From Sisyra terminalis (Eukaryota > Arthropoda > Insecta > Neuroptera > Sisyridae): 64,000 bases of DNA. Every line of letters begins with the position of its first letter. The first letter of the stretch is position 1. Of this stretch, positions 46,946 through 59,667 are shown in pieces. A model generated the notes under the pieces. It worked only from the letters and a program-made list of their open reading frames with translations. It was not told the origin of the DNA and did not search any database. Where the stretch lies: assembly GCA_958496175.1 (NCBI GenBank), contig OY292279.1, positions 5,208,001 to 5,272,000 on the forward strand. Reading direction: 5' to 3'. Both the position numbers and the translations under genes were made by a program.

Positions 46946-49900
46946 TCAATTGGCATGCTTAGAAAACTTTTTTGAAATTTTCGATATCCGTGAAAAATCA
47001 ACGATGGTTAACCCATGGTTTTTTTTTTGACGAAAAATGAATTCTTCTGCCACTTTGATAGTCGATATCTCCCATAAACGTGGCTTGTTGTCGGAAAAAT
47101 TTGCACAGCATGTACAGGAAAGACGTATACTTTTGATAAGCATGCTTAAAAAAATTTTATGACTTTTGACGTTTTCGTGAAAAATCAACGATGGTTAACC
47201 CACGGTTTTTTCTTGTGCGAAAAATGATTTCTTCAGCCACTTTGATGGTCGATATCTCCCATAAACGTGGCTTGTTTTCGGAAAAATTTGCACAGCATGT
47301 TCAAAAGGACGTATACTTTCAATTGGCATGCTTAGAAAACTTTTTTGAAATTTTCGATTTCCGTGAAAAATCAACGATGGTTAACCCATGGTTTTTTTTT
47401 TGACGAAAAATGAATTCTTCTGCCACTTTGATAGTCGATATCTCCCATAAACGTGGCTTGTTTTCGGAAAAAATTGCACAGCATGTACAGGAAAGACGTA
47501 TACTTTTGATAAGCATACTTAAAAAAATTTTATGACTTTTGACGTATTCGTGAAAAATCAACGATGGTTAACCCACGGTTTTTTCTTGTGCGAAAAATGA
47601 TTTCTTCAGCCACTTTGATGGTCGATATCTCCCATAAACGTGGCTTGTTTTCGGAAAAATTTGCACAGCATGTTCAAAAGGACGTATACTTTCAATTGGC
47701 ATGCTTAGAAAACTTTTTTGAAATTTTCGATTTTTGTGAAAAATCAACGATGGTTAACCCATGGTTTTTTTTTTGACGAAAAATGATTTCTTCTGCCACT
47801 TTGATAGTCGATATCTCCCATAAACGTGGCTTGTTTTCGGAAAAATTTGCACAGCATGTTCAAAAGGACGTATACTTTCAATTGGCATGCTTAGAAAACT
47901 TTTTTGAAATTTTCGATTTCCGTGAAAAATCAACGATGGTTAACCCATGGTTTTTTTTTTGACGAAAAATGAATTCTTCTGCCACTTTGATAGTCGATAT
48001 CTCCCATAAACGTGGCTTGTTTTCGGAAAAATTTGCACAGCATGTTCAAAAGGACGTATACTTTCAATTGGCATGCTTAGAAAACTTTTTTGAAATTTTC
48101 GATTTCCGTGAAAAATCAACGATGGTTAACCCATGGTTTTTTTTTTGACGAAAAATGATTTCTTCTGCCACTTTGATGGTCGATATCTCCCATAAACGTG
48201 GCTTGTTTTCAAAAAAATTTGCACAGCATGTACAAAAGGACGTATACTTTCAATTGGCATGCTTAGAAAACTTTTTTGAAATTTTTGATTTCCGTGAAAA
48301 ATCAACGATGGTTAACCCACGGTTTTTTCTTGTGCGAAAAATGATTTCTTCTGCCACTTTGATGGTCGATATCTCCCATGAACGTGGCTTGTTTTCGGAA
48401 AAATTGGCACAGCATGTACAAAAGGACGTATACTTTCAATTGGCATGCTTAGAAAACTTTTTTGAAATTTTCGATTTCCGTGAAAAATCAACGATGGTTA
48501 ACCCACGGTTTTTTCTTGTGCGAAAAATGATTTCTTCTGCCACTTTGATGGTCGATATCTCCCATAAACGTGGCTTGTTTTCGGAAAAATTGGCACAGCA
48601 TGTACAAAAGAACGTATTCTTTCAATTGGCATGCTTAGAAAACTTTTTTGAAATTTTCGATTTCCGTGAAAAATCAACGATGGTTAACCCACGGTTTTTT
48701 CTTGTGCGAAAAATGATTTCTTCTGCCACTTTGATGGTCGATATCTCCCATAAACGTGGCTTGTTTTCGAAAAAATTTGCACAGCATGTACAAAAGGACG
48801 TATACTTTCAATTGGCATGCTTAGAAAACTTTTTTGAAATTTTTGATTTCCGTGAAAAATCAACGATGGTTAACCCACGGTTTTTTCTTGTGCGAAAAAT
48901 GATTTCTTCTGCCACTTTGATGGTCGATATCTCCCATAAACGTGGCTTGTTTTCGGAAAAATTTGCACAGCATGTACAAAAGGACGTATACTTTCAATTG
49001 GCATGCTTAGAAAACTTTTTTGAAATTTTCGATTTCCGTGAAAAATCAACGATGGTTAACCCACGGTTTTTTCTTGTGCGAAAAATGATTTCTTCTGCCA
49101 CTTTGATGGTCGATATCTCCCATAAACGTGGCTTGTTTTCGGAAAAATTTGCACAGCATGTACAAAAGGACGTATACTTTCAATTGGCATGCTTAGAAAA
49201 CTTTTTTGAAATTTTTGATTTCCGTGAAAAATCAACGATGGTTAACCCACGGTTTTTTCTTGTGCGAAAAATGATTTCTTCTGCCACTTTGATGGTCGAT
49301 ATCTCCCATAAACGTGGCTTGTTTTCGGAAAAATTTGCACAGCATGTACAAAAGGACGTATACTTTCAATTGGCATGCTTAGAAAACTTTTTTGAAATTT
49401 TCGATTTCCGTGAAAAATCAACGATGGTTAACCCATGGTTTTTTTTTTTTGACGAAAAATGATTTCTTCTGCCACTTTGATGGTCGATAACTCCCATAAA
49501 CGTGGCTTGTTTTCGGAAAAATTTGCACAGCATGTACAGGAAAGACGTATACTTTTGATTAGCATGCTTAAAAAAATTTTATGACTTTTGACGTTTTCGT
49601 GAAAAATCAACGATGGTTAACCCATGGTTTTTTTTTTGACGAAAAATGATTTCTTCTGCCACTTTGATAGACGATATCTCCATAAACGTGGCTTGTTTTC
49701 GGAAAATTTGCACAATATGTACAGGAAAAACGTATACTTTTGATAAGCGTGCTTAAAAAAATTTTATGACTTTTGACGTTATCGTGAAAAATCAACGATG
49801 GTTAACCCACGGTTTTTTCTTGTGCGAAAAATGATTTCTTCTGCCACTTTGATGGTCGATATCTCCCATAAACGTGGCTTGTTTTCGGAAAAATTGGCAC

Positions 49901-51470
49901 AGCATGTACAAAAGGACGTATACTTTCAATTGGCATGCTTAGAAAACTTTTTTGAAATTTTCGATTTCCGTGAAAAATCAACGATGGTTAACCCACGGTT
50001 TTTTCTTGTGCGAAAAATGATTTCTTCTGCCACTTTGATGGTCGATATCTCCCATAAACGTGGCTTGTTTTCGGAAAAATTTGCACAGCATGTTCTAAAG
50101 GACGTATACTTTCAATTGGCATGCTTAGAAAACTTTTTTGAAATTTTCGATTTTTGTGAAAAATCAACGATGGTTAACCCATGGTTTTTTTTTTGACGAA
50201 AAATGATTTCTTCTGCCACTTTGATAGTCGATATCTCCCATAAACGTGGCTTGTTTTCGGAAAAATTTGCACAGCATGTTCAAAAGGACGTATACTTTCA
50301 ATTGGCATGCTTAGAAAACTTTTTTGAAATTTTCGATTTCCGTGAAAAATCAACGATGGTTAACCCATGGTTTTTTTTTTGACGAAAAATGAATTCTTCT
50401 GCCACTTTGATAGTCGATATCTCCCATAAACGTGGCTTGTTTTCGGAAAAATTTGCACAGCATGTACAGGAAAGACGTATACTTTTGATAAGCATGCTTA
50501 AAAAAATTTTATGACTTTTGACGTTTAAGTGAAAAATCAACGATGGTTAACCCACGGTTTTTTCTTGTGCGAAAAATGATTTCTTCAGCCACTTTGATGG
50601 TCGATATCTCCCATAAACGTGGCTTGTTTTCGGAAAAATTTGCACAGCATGTTCAAAAGGACGTATACTTTCAATTGGCATGCTTAGAAAACTTTTTTGA
50701 AATTTTCGATTTCCGTGAAAAATCAACGATGGTTAACCCATGGTTTTTTTTTTGACGAAAAATGATTTCTTCTGCCACTTTGATAGTCGATATCTCCCAT
50801 AAACGTGGCTTGTTTTCGGAAAAATTTGCACAGCATGTTCAAAAGGACGTATACTTTCAATTGGCATGCTTAGAAAACTTTTTTGAAATTTTCGATATCC
50901 GTGAAAAATCAACGATGGTTAACCCATGGTTTTTTTTTTGACGAAAAATGAATTCTTCTGCCACTTTGATAGTCGATATCTCCCATAAACGTGGCTTGTT
51001 GTCGGAAAAATTTGCACAGCATGTACAGGAAAGACGTATACTTTTGATAAGCATGCTTAAAAAAATTTTATGACTTTTGACGTTTTCGTGAAAAATCAAC
51101 GATGGTTAACCCACGGTTTTTTCTTGTGCGAAAAATGATTTCTTCAGCCACTTTGATGGTCGATATCTCCCATAAACGTGGCTTGTTTTCGGAAAAATTT
51201 GCACAGCATGTTCAAAAGGACGTATACTTTCAATTGGCATGCTTAGAAAACTTTTTTGAAATTTTCGATTTCCGTGAAAAATCAACGATGGTTAACCCAT
51301 GGTTTTTTTTTTGACGAAAAATGAATTCTTCTGCCACTTTGATAGTCGATATCTCCCATAAACGTGGCTTGTTTTCGGAAAAAATTGCACAGCATGTACA
51401 GGAAAGACGTATACTTTTGATAAACATGCTTAAAAAAATTTTATGACTTTTGACGTTTTCGTGAAAAATC
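46946..51470 (+). repeat. Large duplicated segment, copy 1 (~4.5 kb)
   Basis: Matches 54957-59667 monomer by monomer at an offset of 8011 bp (43 units) up to about 50000, then at 8197 bp because the second copy has one extra 186-bp monomer. It includes the run of seven C-head A-tail monomers and the two odd T-head monomers after it (actcccataaac at 49490; the shortened ctccataaacg at 49680). Confidence 0.85.
48155..49462 (+). other. 435-codon open frame across seven in-phase monomers, copy 1
   Basis: Seven consecutive C-head A-tail monomers of exactly 186 bp (62 codons) keep one frame open from the ATG in aaaaatgatttc to a stop after an 11-T T-head at 49437-49447. The product is a 62-residue repeat (MISSATLMVDISHKRGLFS, KDVYFQLACLENFFEIFDF and so on) with no signal peptide or known domain. 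Upstream, the T-head carries an in-frame TGA. The frame exists because 186 is divisible by three and the C-head lacks that stop. Expression is not suggested by any promoter, and I do not call a gene. Confidence 0.3.
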
Positions 51471-52347
51471 AACGATGGTTAACCCATGGTTTTTTTTTTG
51501 ACGAAAAATGATTTCTTCTGCCCCTTTGATAGACGATATCTCCCATAAACGAGGCTTGTTTTCGGAAAATTTGCACAGCTTGTACAAAAGGACTTATACT
51601 TTCAATTGGCATGCTTAGAAAACTTTTTTGAAATTTTCGATTTCCGTGAAAAATCAACGATGGTTAACCCATGGTTTTTTTTTTGACGAAAAATGATTTC
51701 TTCTGCCAATTTGATAGTCGATATCTCCCATAAACGTGGCTTGTTTTCGGAAAAATTTGCACAGCATGTACAGGAAAGACGTATACTTTTGATAAGCATG
51801 CTTAAAAAAATTTTATGACTTTTGACGTTTTCGTGAAAAATCAACGATGGTTAACCCACGGTTTTTTCTTGTGCGAAAAATGATTTCTTCTACCACTTTG
51901 ATGGTCGATATCTCCCATAAATGTGGCTTGTTTTCGGAAAAATTTGCACAGCATGTACAAAAGGACGTATACTTTCAATTGGCATGCTTAGAAAACTTTT
52001 TTGAAATTTTCGATTTCCGTGAAAAATCAACGATGGTTAACCCACGGTTTTTTCTTGTGCGAAAAATGATTTCTTCTGCCACTTTGATGGTCGATATCTC
52101 CCATAAACGTGGCTTGTTTCCGGAAAAATTTGCACAGCTTGTACAGGAAAGACGTTTTCTTTCAATTGGCATGCTTAGAATACTTTTTTGAAATTTTCGA
52201 TTTCCGTGAAAAATCAACGATGGTTAACCCACGGTTTTTTCTTGTGCGAAAAATGATTTCTTCTACCACTTTGATGGTCGATATCTCCCATAAATGTGGC
52301 TTGTTTTCGGAAAAATTTGCACAGCATGTACAAAAGGACGTATACTT
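51471..52347 (+). repeat. Satellite block with a 185-bp variant and a divergent monomer
   Basis: It starts with the 185-bp monomer (ttctgcccctttgatagacg). The monomer at about 52035-52220 is unusual: gtttccggaaaaa, gcacagcttgtacagg and gacgttttctttcaattgg combine B-like and A-like tail features, with aatacttttttg. Two monomers around it share taccactttgatgg and ataaatgtgg. Confidence 0.8.
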
Positions 52348-54956
52348 TCAATTGGCATGCTTAGAAAACTTTTTTGAAATTTTCGATTTCCGTGAAAAAT
52401 CAACGATGGTTAACCCATGGTTTTTTTTTTGACGAAAAATGAATTCTTCTGCCACTTTGATAGTCGATATCTCCCATAAACGTGGCTTGTTTTCGGAAAA
52501 ATTTGCACAGCATGTACAGGAAAGACGTATACTTTTGATAAGCATGCTTAAAAAAATTTTATGACTTTTGACGTTTAAGTGAAAAATCAACGATGGTTAA
52601 CCCACGGTTTTTTCTTGTGCGAAAAATGATTTCTTCTGCCACTTTGATGGTCGATATCTCCCATAAACGTGGCTTGTTTTCGGAAAAATTTGCACAGCAT
52701 GTTCAAAAGGACGTATACTTTCAATTGGCATGCTTAGAAAACTTTTTTGAAATTTTTGATTTCCGTGAAAAATCAACGATGGTTAACCCATGGTTTTTTT
52801 TTTGAGGAAAAATGATTTCTTCTGCCACTTTGATAGTCGATATCTCCCATAAACGTGGCTTGTTTTCGGAAAAATTTGCACAGCATGTTCAAAAGGACGT
52901 ATACTTTCAATTGGCATGCTTAGAAAACTTTTTTGAAATTTTCGATTTCCGTGAAAAATCAACGATGGTTAACCCATGGTTTTTTTTTTGACGAAAAATG
53001 AATTCTTCTGCCACTTTGATAGTCGATATCTCCCATAAACGTGGCTTGTTTTCGGAAAAATTTGCACAGCATGTACAGGAAAGACGTATACTTTTGATAA
53101 GCATGCTTAAAAAAATTTTATGACTTTTGACGTTTAAGTGAAAAATCAACGATGGTTAACCCACGGTTTTTTCTTGTGCGAAAAATGATTTCTTCAGCCA
53201 CTTTGATGGTCGATATCTCCCATAAACGTGGCTTGTTTTCGGAAAAATTTGCACAGCATGTTCAAAAGGACGTATACTTTCAATTGGCATGCTTAGAAAA
53301 CTTTTTTGAAATTTTCGATTTCCGTGAAAAATCAACGATGGTTAACCCATGGTTTTTTTTTTGACGAAAAATGATTTCTTCTGCCACTTTGATAGTCGAT
53401 ATCTCCCATAAACGTGGCTTGTTTTCGGAAAAATTTGCACAGCATGTTCAAAAGGACGTATACTTTCAATTGGCATGCTTAGAAAACTTTTTTGAAATTT
53501 TCGATTTCCGTGAAAAATCAACGATGGTTAACCCATGGTTTTTTTTTTGACGAAAAATGAATTCTTCTGCCACTTTGATAGTCGATATCTCCCATAAACG
53601 TGGCTTGTTTTCGGAAAAATTTGCACAGCATGTACAGGAAAGACGTATACTTTTGATAAGCATGCTTAAAAAAATTTTATGACTTTTGACGTTTAAGTGA
53701 AAAATCAACGATGGTTAACCCACGGTTTTTTCTTGTGCGAAAAATGATTTCTTCAGCCACTTTGATGGTCGATATCTCCCATAAACGTGGCTTGTTTTCG
53801 GAAAAATTTGCACAGCATGTTCAAAAGGACGTATACTTTCAATTGGCATGCTTAGAAAACTTTTTTGAAATTTTCGATTTCCGTGAAAAATCAACGATGG
53901 TTAACCCATGGTTTTTTTTTTGACGAAAAATGAATTCTTCTGCCACTTTGATAGTCGATATCTCCCATAAACGTGGCTTGTTTTCGGAAAAATTTGCACA
54001 GCATGTACAGGAAAGACGTATACTTTTGATAAGCATGCTTAAAAAAATTTTATGACTTTTGACGTTTAAGTGAAAAATCAACGATGGTTAACCCACGGTT
54101 TTTTCTTGTGCGAAAAATGATTTCTTCAGCCACTTTGATGGTCGATATCTCCCATAAACGTGGCTTGTTTTCGGAAAAATTTGCACAGCATGTTCAAAAG
54201 GACGTATACTTTCAATTGGCATGCTTAGAAAACTTTTTTGAAATTTTTGATTTCCGTGAAAAATCAACGATGGTTAACCCATGGTTTTTTTTTTGAGGAA
54301 AAATGATTTCTTCTGCCACTTTGATAGTCGATATCTCCCATAAACGTGGCTTGTTTTCGGAAAAATTTGCACAGCATGTTCAAAAGGACGTATACTTTCA
54401 ATTGGCATGCTTAGAAAACTTTTTTGAAATTTTCGATTTCCGTGAAAAATCAACGATGGTTAACCCATGGTTTTTTTTTTGACGAAAAATGAATTCTTCT
54501 GCCACTTTGATAGTCGATATCTCCCATAAACGTGGCTTGTTTTCGGAAAAATTTGCACAGCATGTACAGGAAAGACGTATACTTTTGATAAGCATGCTTA
54601 AAAAAATTTTATGACTTTTGACGTTTAAGTGAAAAATCAACGATGGTTAACCCACGGTTTTTTCTTGTGCGAAAAATGATTTCTTCAGCCACTTTGATGG
54701 TCGATATCTCCCATAAACGTGGCTTGTTTTCGGAAAAATTTGCACAGCATGTTCAAAAGGACGTATACTTTCAATTGGCATGCTTAGAAAACTTTTTTGA
54801 AATTTTCGATTTCCGTGAAAAATCAACGATGGTTAACCCATGGTTTTTTTTTTGACGAAAAATGATTTCTTCTGCCACTTTGATAGTCGATATCTCCCAT
54901 AAACGTGGCTTGTTTTCGGAAAAATTTGCACAGCATGTTCAAAAGGACGTATACTT
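52348..54956 (+). repeat. Trimeric higher-order repeat (559 bp), ~4.5 copies
   Basis: The B-tail variant gacgtttaagtg occurs at spacings of 559 bp (52348, 52907, 53466), then 373 (53839), then 559 (54398) and 559. 559 equals 187+186+186, that is B-A-A. Two trimers share the rare tttgaggaaaaatg head (52800 and 54292) and gatttttgatttcc-type tails, which indicates a further duplication of about 1.5 kb. Confidence 0.85.
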
Positions 54957-56165
54957 TCAATTGGCATGCTTAGAAAACTTTTTTGAAATTTTCGATATCC
55001 GTGAAAAATCAACGATGGTTAACCCATGGTTTTTTTTTTGACGAAAAATGAATTCTTCTGCCACTTTGATAGTCGATATCTCCCATAAACGTGGCTTGTT
55101 GTTGGAAAAATTTGCACAGCATGTACAGGAAAGACGTATACTTTTGATAAGCATGCTTAAAAAAATTTTATGACTTATGACGTTTTCGTGAAAAATCAAC
55201 GATGGTTAACCCACGGTTTTTTCTTGTGCGAAAAATGATTTCTTCAGCCACTTTGATGGTCGATATCTCCCATAAACGTGGCTTGTTTTCGGAAAAATTT
55301 GCACAGCATGTTCAAAAGGACGTATACTTTCAATTGGCATGCTTAGAAAACTTTTTTGAAATTTTCGATTTCCGTGAAAAATCAACGATGGTTAACCCAT
55401 GGTTTTTTTTTTGACGAAAAATGAATTCTTCTGCCACTTTGATAGTCGATATCTCCCATAAACGTGGCTTGTTTTCGGAAAAAATTGCACAGCATGTACA
55501 GGAAAGACGTATACTTTTGATAAGCATACTTAAAAAAATTTTATGACTTTTGACGTATTCGTGAAAAATCAACGATGGTTAACCCACGGTTTTTTCTTGT
55601 GCGAAAAATGATTTCTTCAGCCACTTTGATGGTCGATATCTCCCATAAACGTGGCTTGTTTTCGGAAAAATTTGCACAGCAAGTTCAAAAGGACGTATAC
55701 TTTCAATTGGCATGCTTAGAAAACTTTTTTGAAATTTTCGATTTTTGTGAAAAATCAACGATGGTTAACCCATGGTTTTTTTTTTGACGAAAAATGATTT
55801 CTTCTGCCACTTTGATAGTCGATATCTCCCATAAACGTGGCTTGTTTTCGGAAAAATTTGCACAGCATGTTCAAAAGGACGTATACTTTCAATTGGCATG
55901 CTTAGAAAACTTTTTTGAAATTTTCGATTTCCGTGAAAAATCAACGATGGTTAACCCATGGTTTTTTTTTTGACGAAAAATGAATTCTTCTGCCACTTTG
56001 ATAGTCGATATCTCCCATAAACGTGGCTTGTTTTCGGAAAAATTTGCACAGCATGTTCAAAAGGACGTATACTTTCAATTGGCATGCTTAGAAAACTTTT
56101 TTGAAATTTTCGATTTCCGTGAAAAATCAACGATGGTTAACCCATGGTTTTTTTTTTGACGAAAA

Positions 56166-57473
56166 ATGATTTCTTCTGCCACTTTGATGGTCGATATCTC
56201 CCATAAACGTGGCTTGTTTTCGGAAAAATTTGCACAGCATGTACAAAAGGACGTATACTTTCAATTGGCATGCTTAGAAAACTTTTTTGAAATTTTTGAT
56301 TTCCGTGAAAAATCAACGATGGTTAACCCACGGTTTTTTCTTGTGCGAAAAATGATTTCTTCTGCCACTTTGATGGTCGATATCTCCCATAAACGTGGCT
56401 TGTTTTCGGAAAAATTGGCACAGCATGTACAAAAGGACGTATACTTTCAATTGGCATGCTTAGAAAACTTTTTTGAAATTTTCGATTTCCGTGAAAAATC
56501 AACGATGGTTAACCCACGGTTTTTTCTTGTGCGAAAAATGATTTCTTCTGCCACTTTGATGGTCGATATCTCCCATAAACGTGGCTTGTTTTCGGAAAAA
56601 TTGGCACAGCATGTACAAAAGAACGTATTCTTTCAATTGGCATGCTTAGAAAACTTTTTTGAAATTTTCGATTTCCGTGAAAAATCAACGATGGTTAACC
56701 CACGGTTTTTTCTTGTGCGAAAAATGATTTCTTCTGCCACTTTGATGGTCGATATCTCCCATAAACGTGGCTTGTTTTCGAAAAAATTTGCACAGCATGT
56801 ACAAAAGGACGTATACTTTCAATTGGCATGCTTAGAAAACTTTTTTGAAATTTTTGATTTCCGTGAAAAATCAACGATGGTTAACCCACGGTTTTTTCTT
56901 GTGCGAAAAATGATTTCTTCTGCCACTTTGATGGTCGATATCTCCCATAAACGTGGCTTGTTTTCGGAAAAATTTGCACAGCATGTACAAAAGGACGTAT
57001 ACTTTCAATTGGCATGCTTAGAAAACTTTTTTGAAATTTTCGATTTCCGTGAAAAATCAACGATGGTTAACCCACGGTTTTTTCTTGTGCGGAAAATGAT
57101 TTCTTCTGCCACTTTGATGGTCGATATCTCCCATAAACGTGGCTTGTTTTCGGAAAAATTTGCACAGCATGTACAAAAGGACGTATACTTTCAATTGGCA
57201 TGCTTAGAAAACTTTTTTGAAATTTTTGATTTCCGTGAAAAATCAACGATGGTTAACCCACGGTTTTTTCTTGTGCGAAAAATGATTTCTTCTGCCACTT
57301 TGATGGTCGATATCTCCCATAAACGTGGCTTGTTTTCGGAAAAATTTGCACAGCATGTACAAAAGGACGTATACTTTCAATTGGCATGCTTAGAAAACTT
57401 TTTTGAAATTTTCGATTTCCGTGAAAAATCAACGATGGTTAACCCATGGTTTTTTTTTTTTGACGAAAAATGA
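56166..57473 (+). other. 435-codon open frame across seven in-phase monomers, copy 2
   Basis: Near-identical to 48155-49462. I count three differences: one E for K in the first unit (FSEKF versus FSKKF), K for E in the second unit (HKRG versus HERG), and a silent cga-to-cgg change near 57089. With two of three changes altering the peptide, nothing suggests protein-level constraint. It is the result of segmental duplication of the array. Confidence 0.3.
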
Positions 57474-57808
57474 TTTCTTCTGCCACTTTGATGGTCGATA
57501 ACTCCCATAAACGTGGCTTGTTTTCGGAAAAATTTGCACAGCATGTACAGGAAAGACGTATACTTTTGATTAGCATGCTTAAAAAAATTTTATGACTTTT
57601 GACGTTTTCGTGAAAAATCAACGATGGTTAACCCATGGTTTTTTTTTTGACGAAAAATGATTTCTTCTGCCACTTTGATAGACGATATCTCCATAAACGT
57701 GGCTTGTTTTCGGAAAATTTGCACAATATGTACAGGAAAAACGTATACTTTTGATAAGCGTGCTTAAAAAAATTTTATGACTTTTGACGTTATCGTGAAA
57801 AATCAACG

Positions 57809-58393
57809 ATGGTTAACCCACGGTTTTTTCTTGTGCGAAAAATGATTTCTTCTGCCACTTTGATGGTCGATATCTCCCATAAACGTGGCTTGTTTTCGGA
57901 AAAATTGGCACAGCATGTACAAAAGGACGTATACTTTCAATTGGCATGCTTAGAAAACTTTTTTGAAATTTTCGATTTCCGTGAAAAATCAACGATGGTT
58001 AACCCACGGTTTTTTCTTGTGCGAAAAATGATTTCTTCTGCCACTTTGATGGTCGATATCTCCCATAAACGTGGCTTGTTTTCGGAAAAATTTGCACAGC
58101 ATGTACAAAAGGACGTATACTTTCAATTGGCATGCTTAGAAAACTTTTTTGAAATTTTTGATTTCCGTGAAAAATCAACGATGGTTAACCCACGGTTTTT
58201 TCTTGTGCGAAAAATGATTTCTTCTGCCACTTTGATGGTCGATATCTCCCATAAACGTGGCTTGTTTTCGGAAAAATTTGCACAGCATGTTCTAAAGGAC
58301 GTATACTTTCAATTGGCATGCTTAGAAAACTTTTTTGAAATTTTCGATTTTTGTGAAAAATCAACGATGGTTAACCCATGGTTTTTTTTTTGA
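57809..58393 (+). other. 194-codon open frame across three in-phase monomers
   Basis: Three C-head A-tail monomers in phase, ending at a T-head. The sister position at 49798-50196 has two monomers (132 codons), so this run grew or shrank by one 186-bp unit after the large duplication. It is not considered a gene. Confidence 0.3.
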
Positions 58394-59667
58394 CGAAAAA
58401 TGATTTCTTCTGCCACTTTGATAGTCGATATCTCCCATAAACGTGGCTTGTTTTCGGAAAAATTTGCACAGCATGTTCAAAAGGACGTATACTTTCAATT
58501 GGCATGCTTAGAAAACTTTTTTGAAATTTTCGATTTCCGTGAAAAATCAACGATGGTTAACCCATGGTTTTTTTTTTGACGAAAAATGAATTCTTCTGCC
58601 ACTTTGATAGTCGATATCTCCCATAAACGTGGCTTGTTTTCGGAAAAATTTGCACAGCATGTACAGGAAAGACGTATACTTTTGATAAGCATGCTTAAAA
58701 AAATTTTATGACTTTTGACGTTTAAGTGAAAAATCAACGATGGTTAACCCACGGTTTTTTCTTGTGCGAAAAATGATTTCTTCAGCCACTTTGATGGTCG
58801 ATATCTCCCATAAACGTGGCTTGTTTTCGGAAAAATTTGCACAGCATGTTCAAAAGGACGTATACTTTCAATTGGCATGCTTAGAAAACTTTTTTGAAAT
58901 TTTCGATTTCCGTGAAAAATCAACGATGGTTAACCCATGGTTTTTTTTTTGACGAAAAATGATTTCTTCTGCCACTTTGATAGTCGATATCTCCCATAAA
59001 CGTGGCTTGTTTTCGGAAAAATTTGCACAGCATGTTCAAAAGGACGTATACTTTCAATTGGCATGCTTAGAAAACTTTTTTGAAATTTTCGATATCCGTG
59101 AAAAATCAACGATGGTTAACCCATGGTTTTTTTTTTGACGAAAAATGAATTCTTCTGCCACTTTGATAGTCGATATCTCCCATAAACGTGGCTTGTTTTC
59201 GGAAAAATTTGCACAGCATGTACAGGAAAGACGTATACTTTTGATAAGCATGCTTAAAAAAATTTTATGACTTTTGACGTTTAAGTGAAAAATCAACGAT
59301 GGTTAACCCACGGTTTTTTCTTGTGCGAAAAATGATTTCTTCAGCCACTTTGATGGTCGATATCTCCCATAAACGTGGCTTGTTTTCGGAAAAATTTGCA
59401 CAGCATGTTCAAAAGGACGTATACTTTCAATTGGCATGCTTAGAAAACTTTTTTGAAATTTTCGATTTCCGTGAAAAATCAACGATGGTTAACCCATGGT
59501 TTTTTTTTTGACGAAAAATGATTTCTTCTGCCACTTTGATAGTCGATATCTCCCATAAACGTGGCTTGTTGTCGGAAAAATTTGCACAGCATGTACAGGA
59601 AAGACGTATACTTTTGATAAGCATGCTTAAAAAAATTTTATGACTTTTGACGTTTTCGTGAAAAATC

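Larger units (their letters stand above)
54957..59667 (+). repeat. Large duplicated segment, copy 2 (~4.7 kb)
   Basis: Sister of 46946-51470. It differs by one additional C-head A-tail monomer (57995-58180), a gcaagttc for gcatgttc change near 55680, and a few substitutions in the seven-monomer run. The right limit is where the variant order departs from copy 1, near 59500-59670. Confidence 0.83.
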
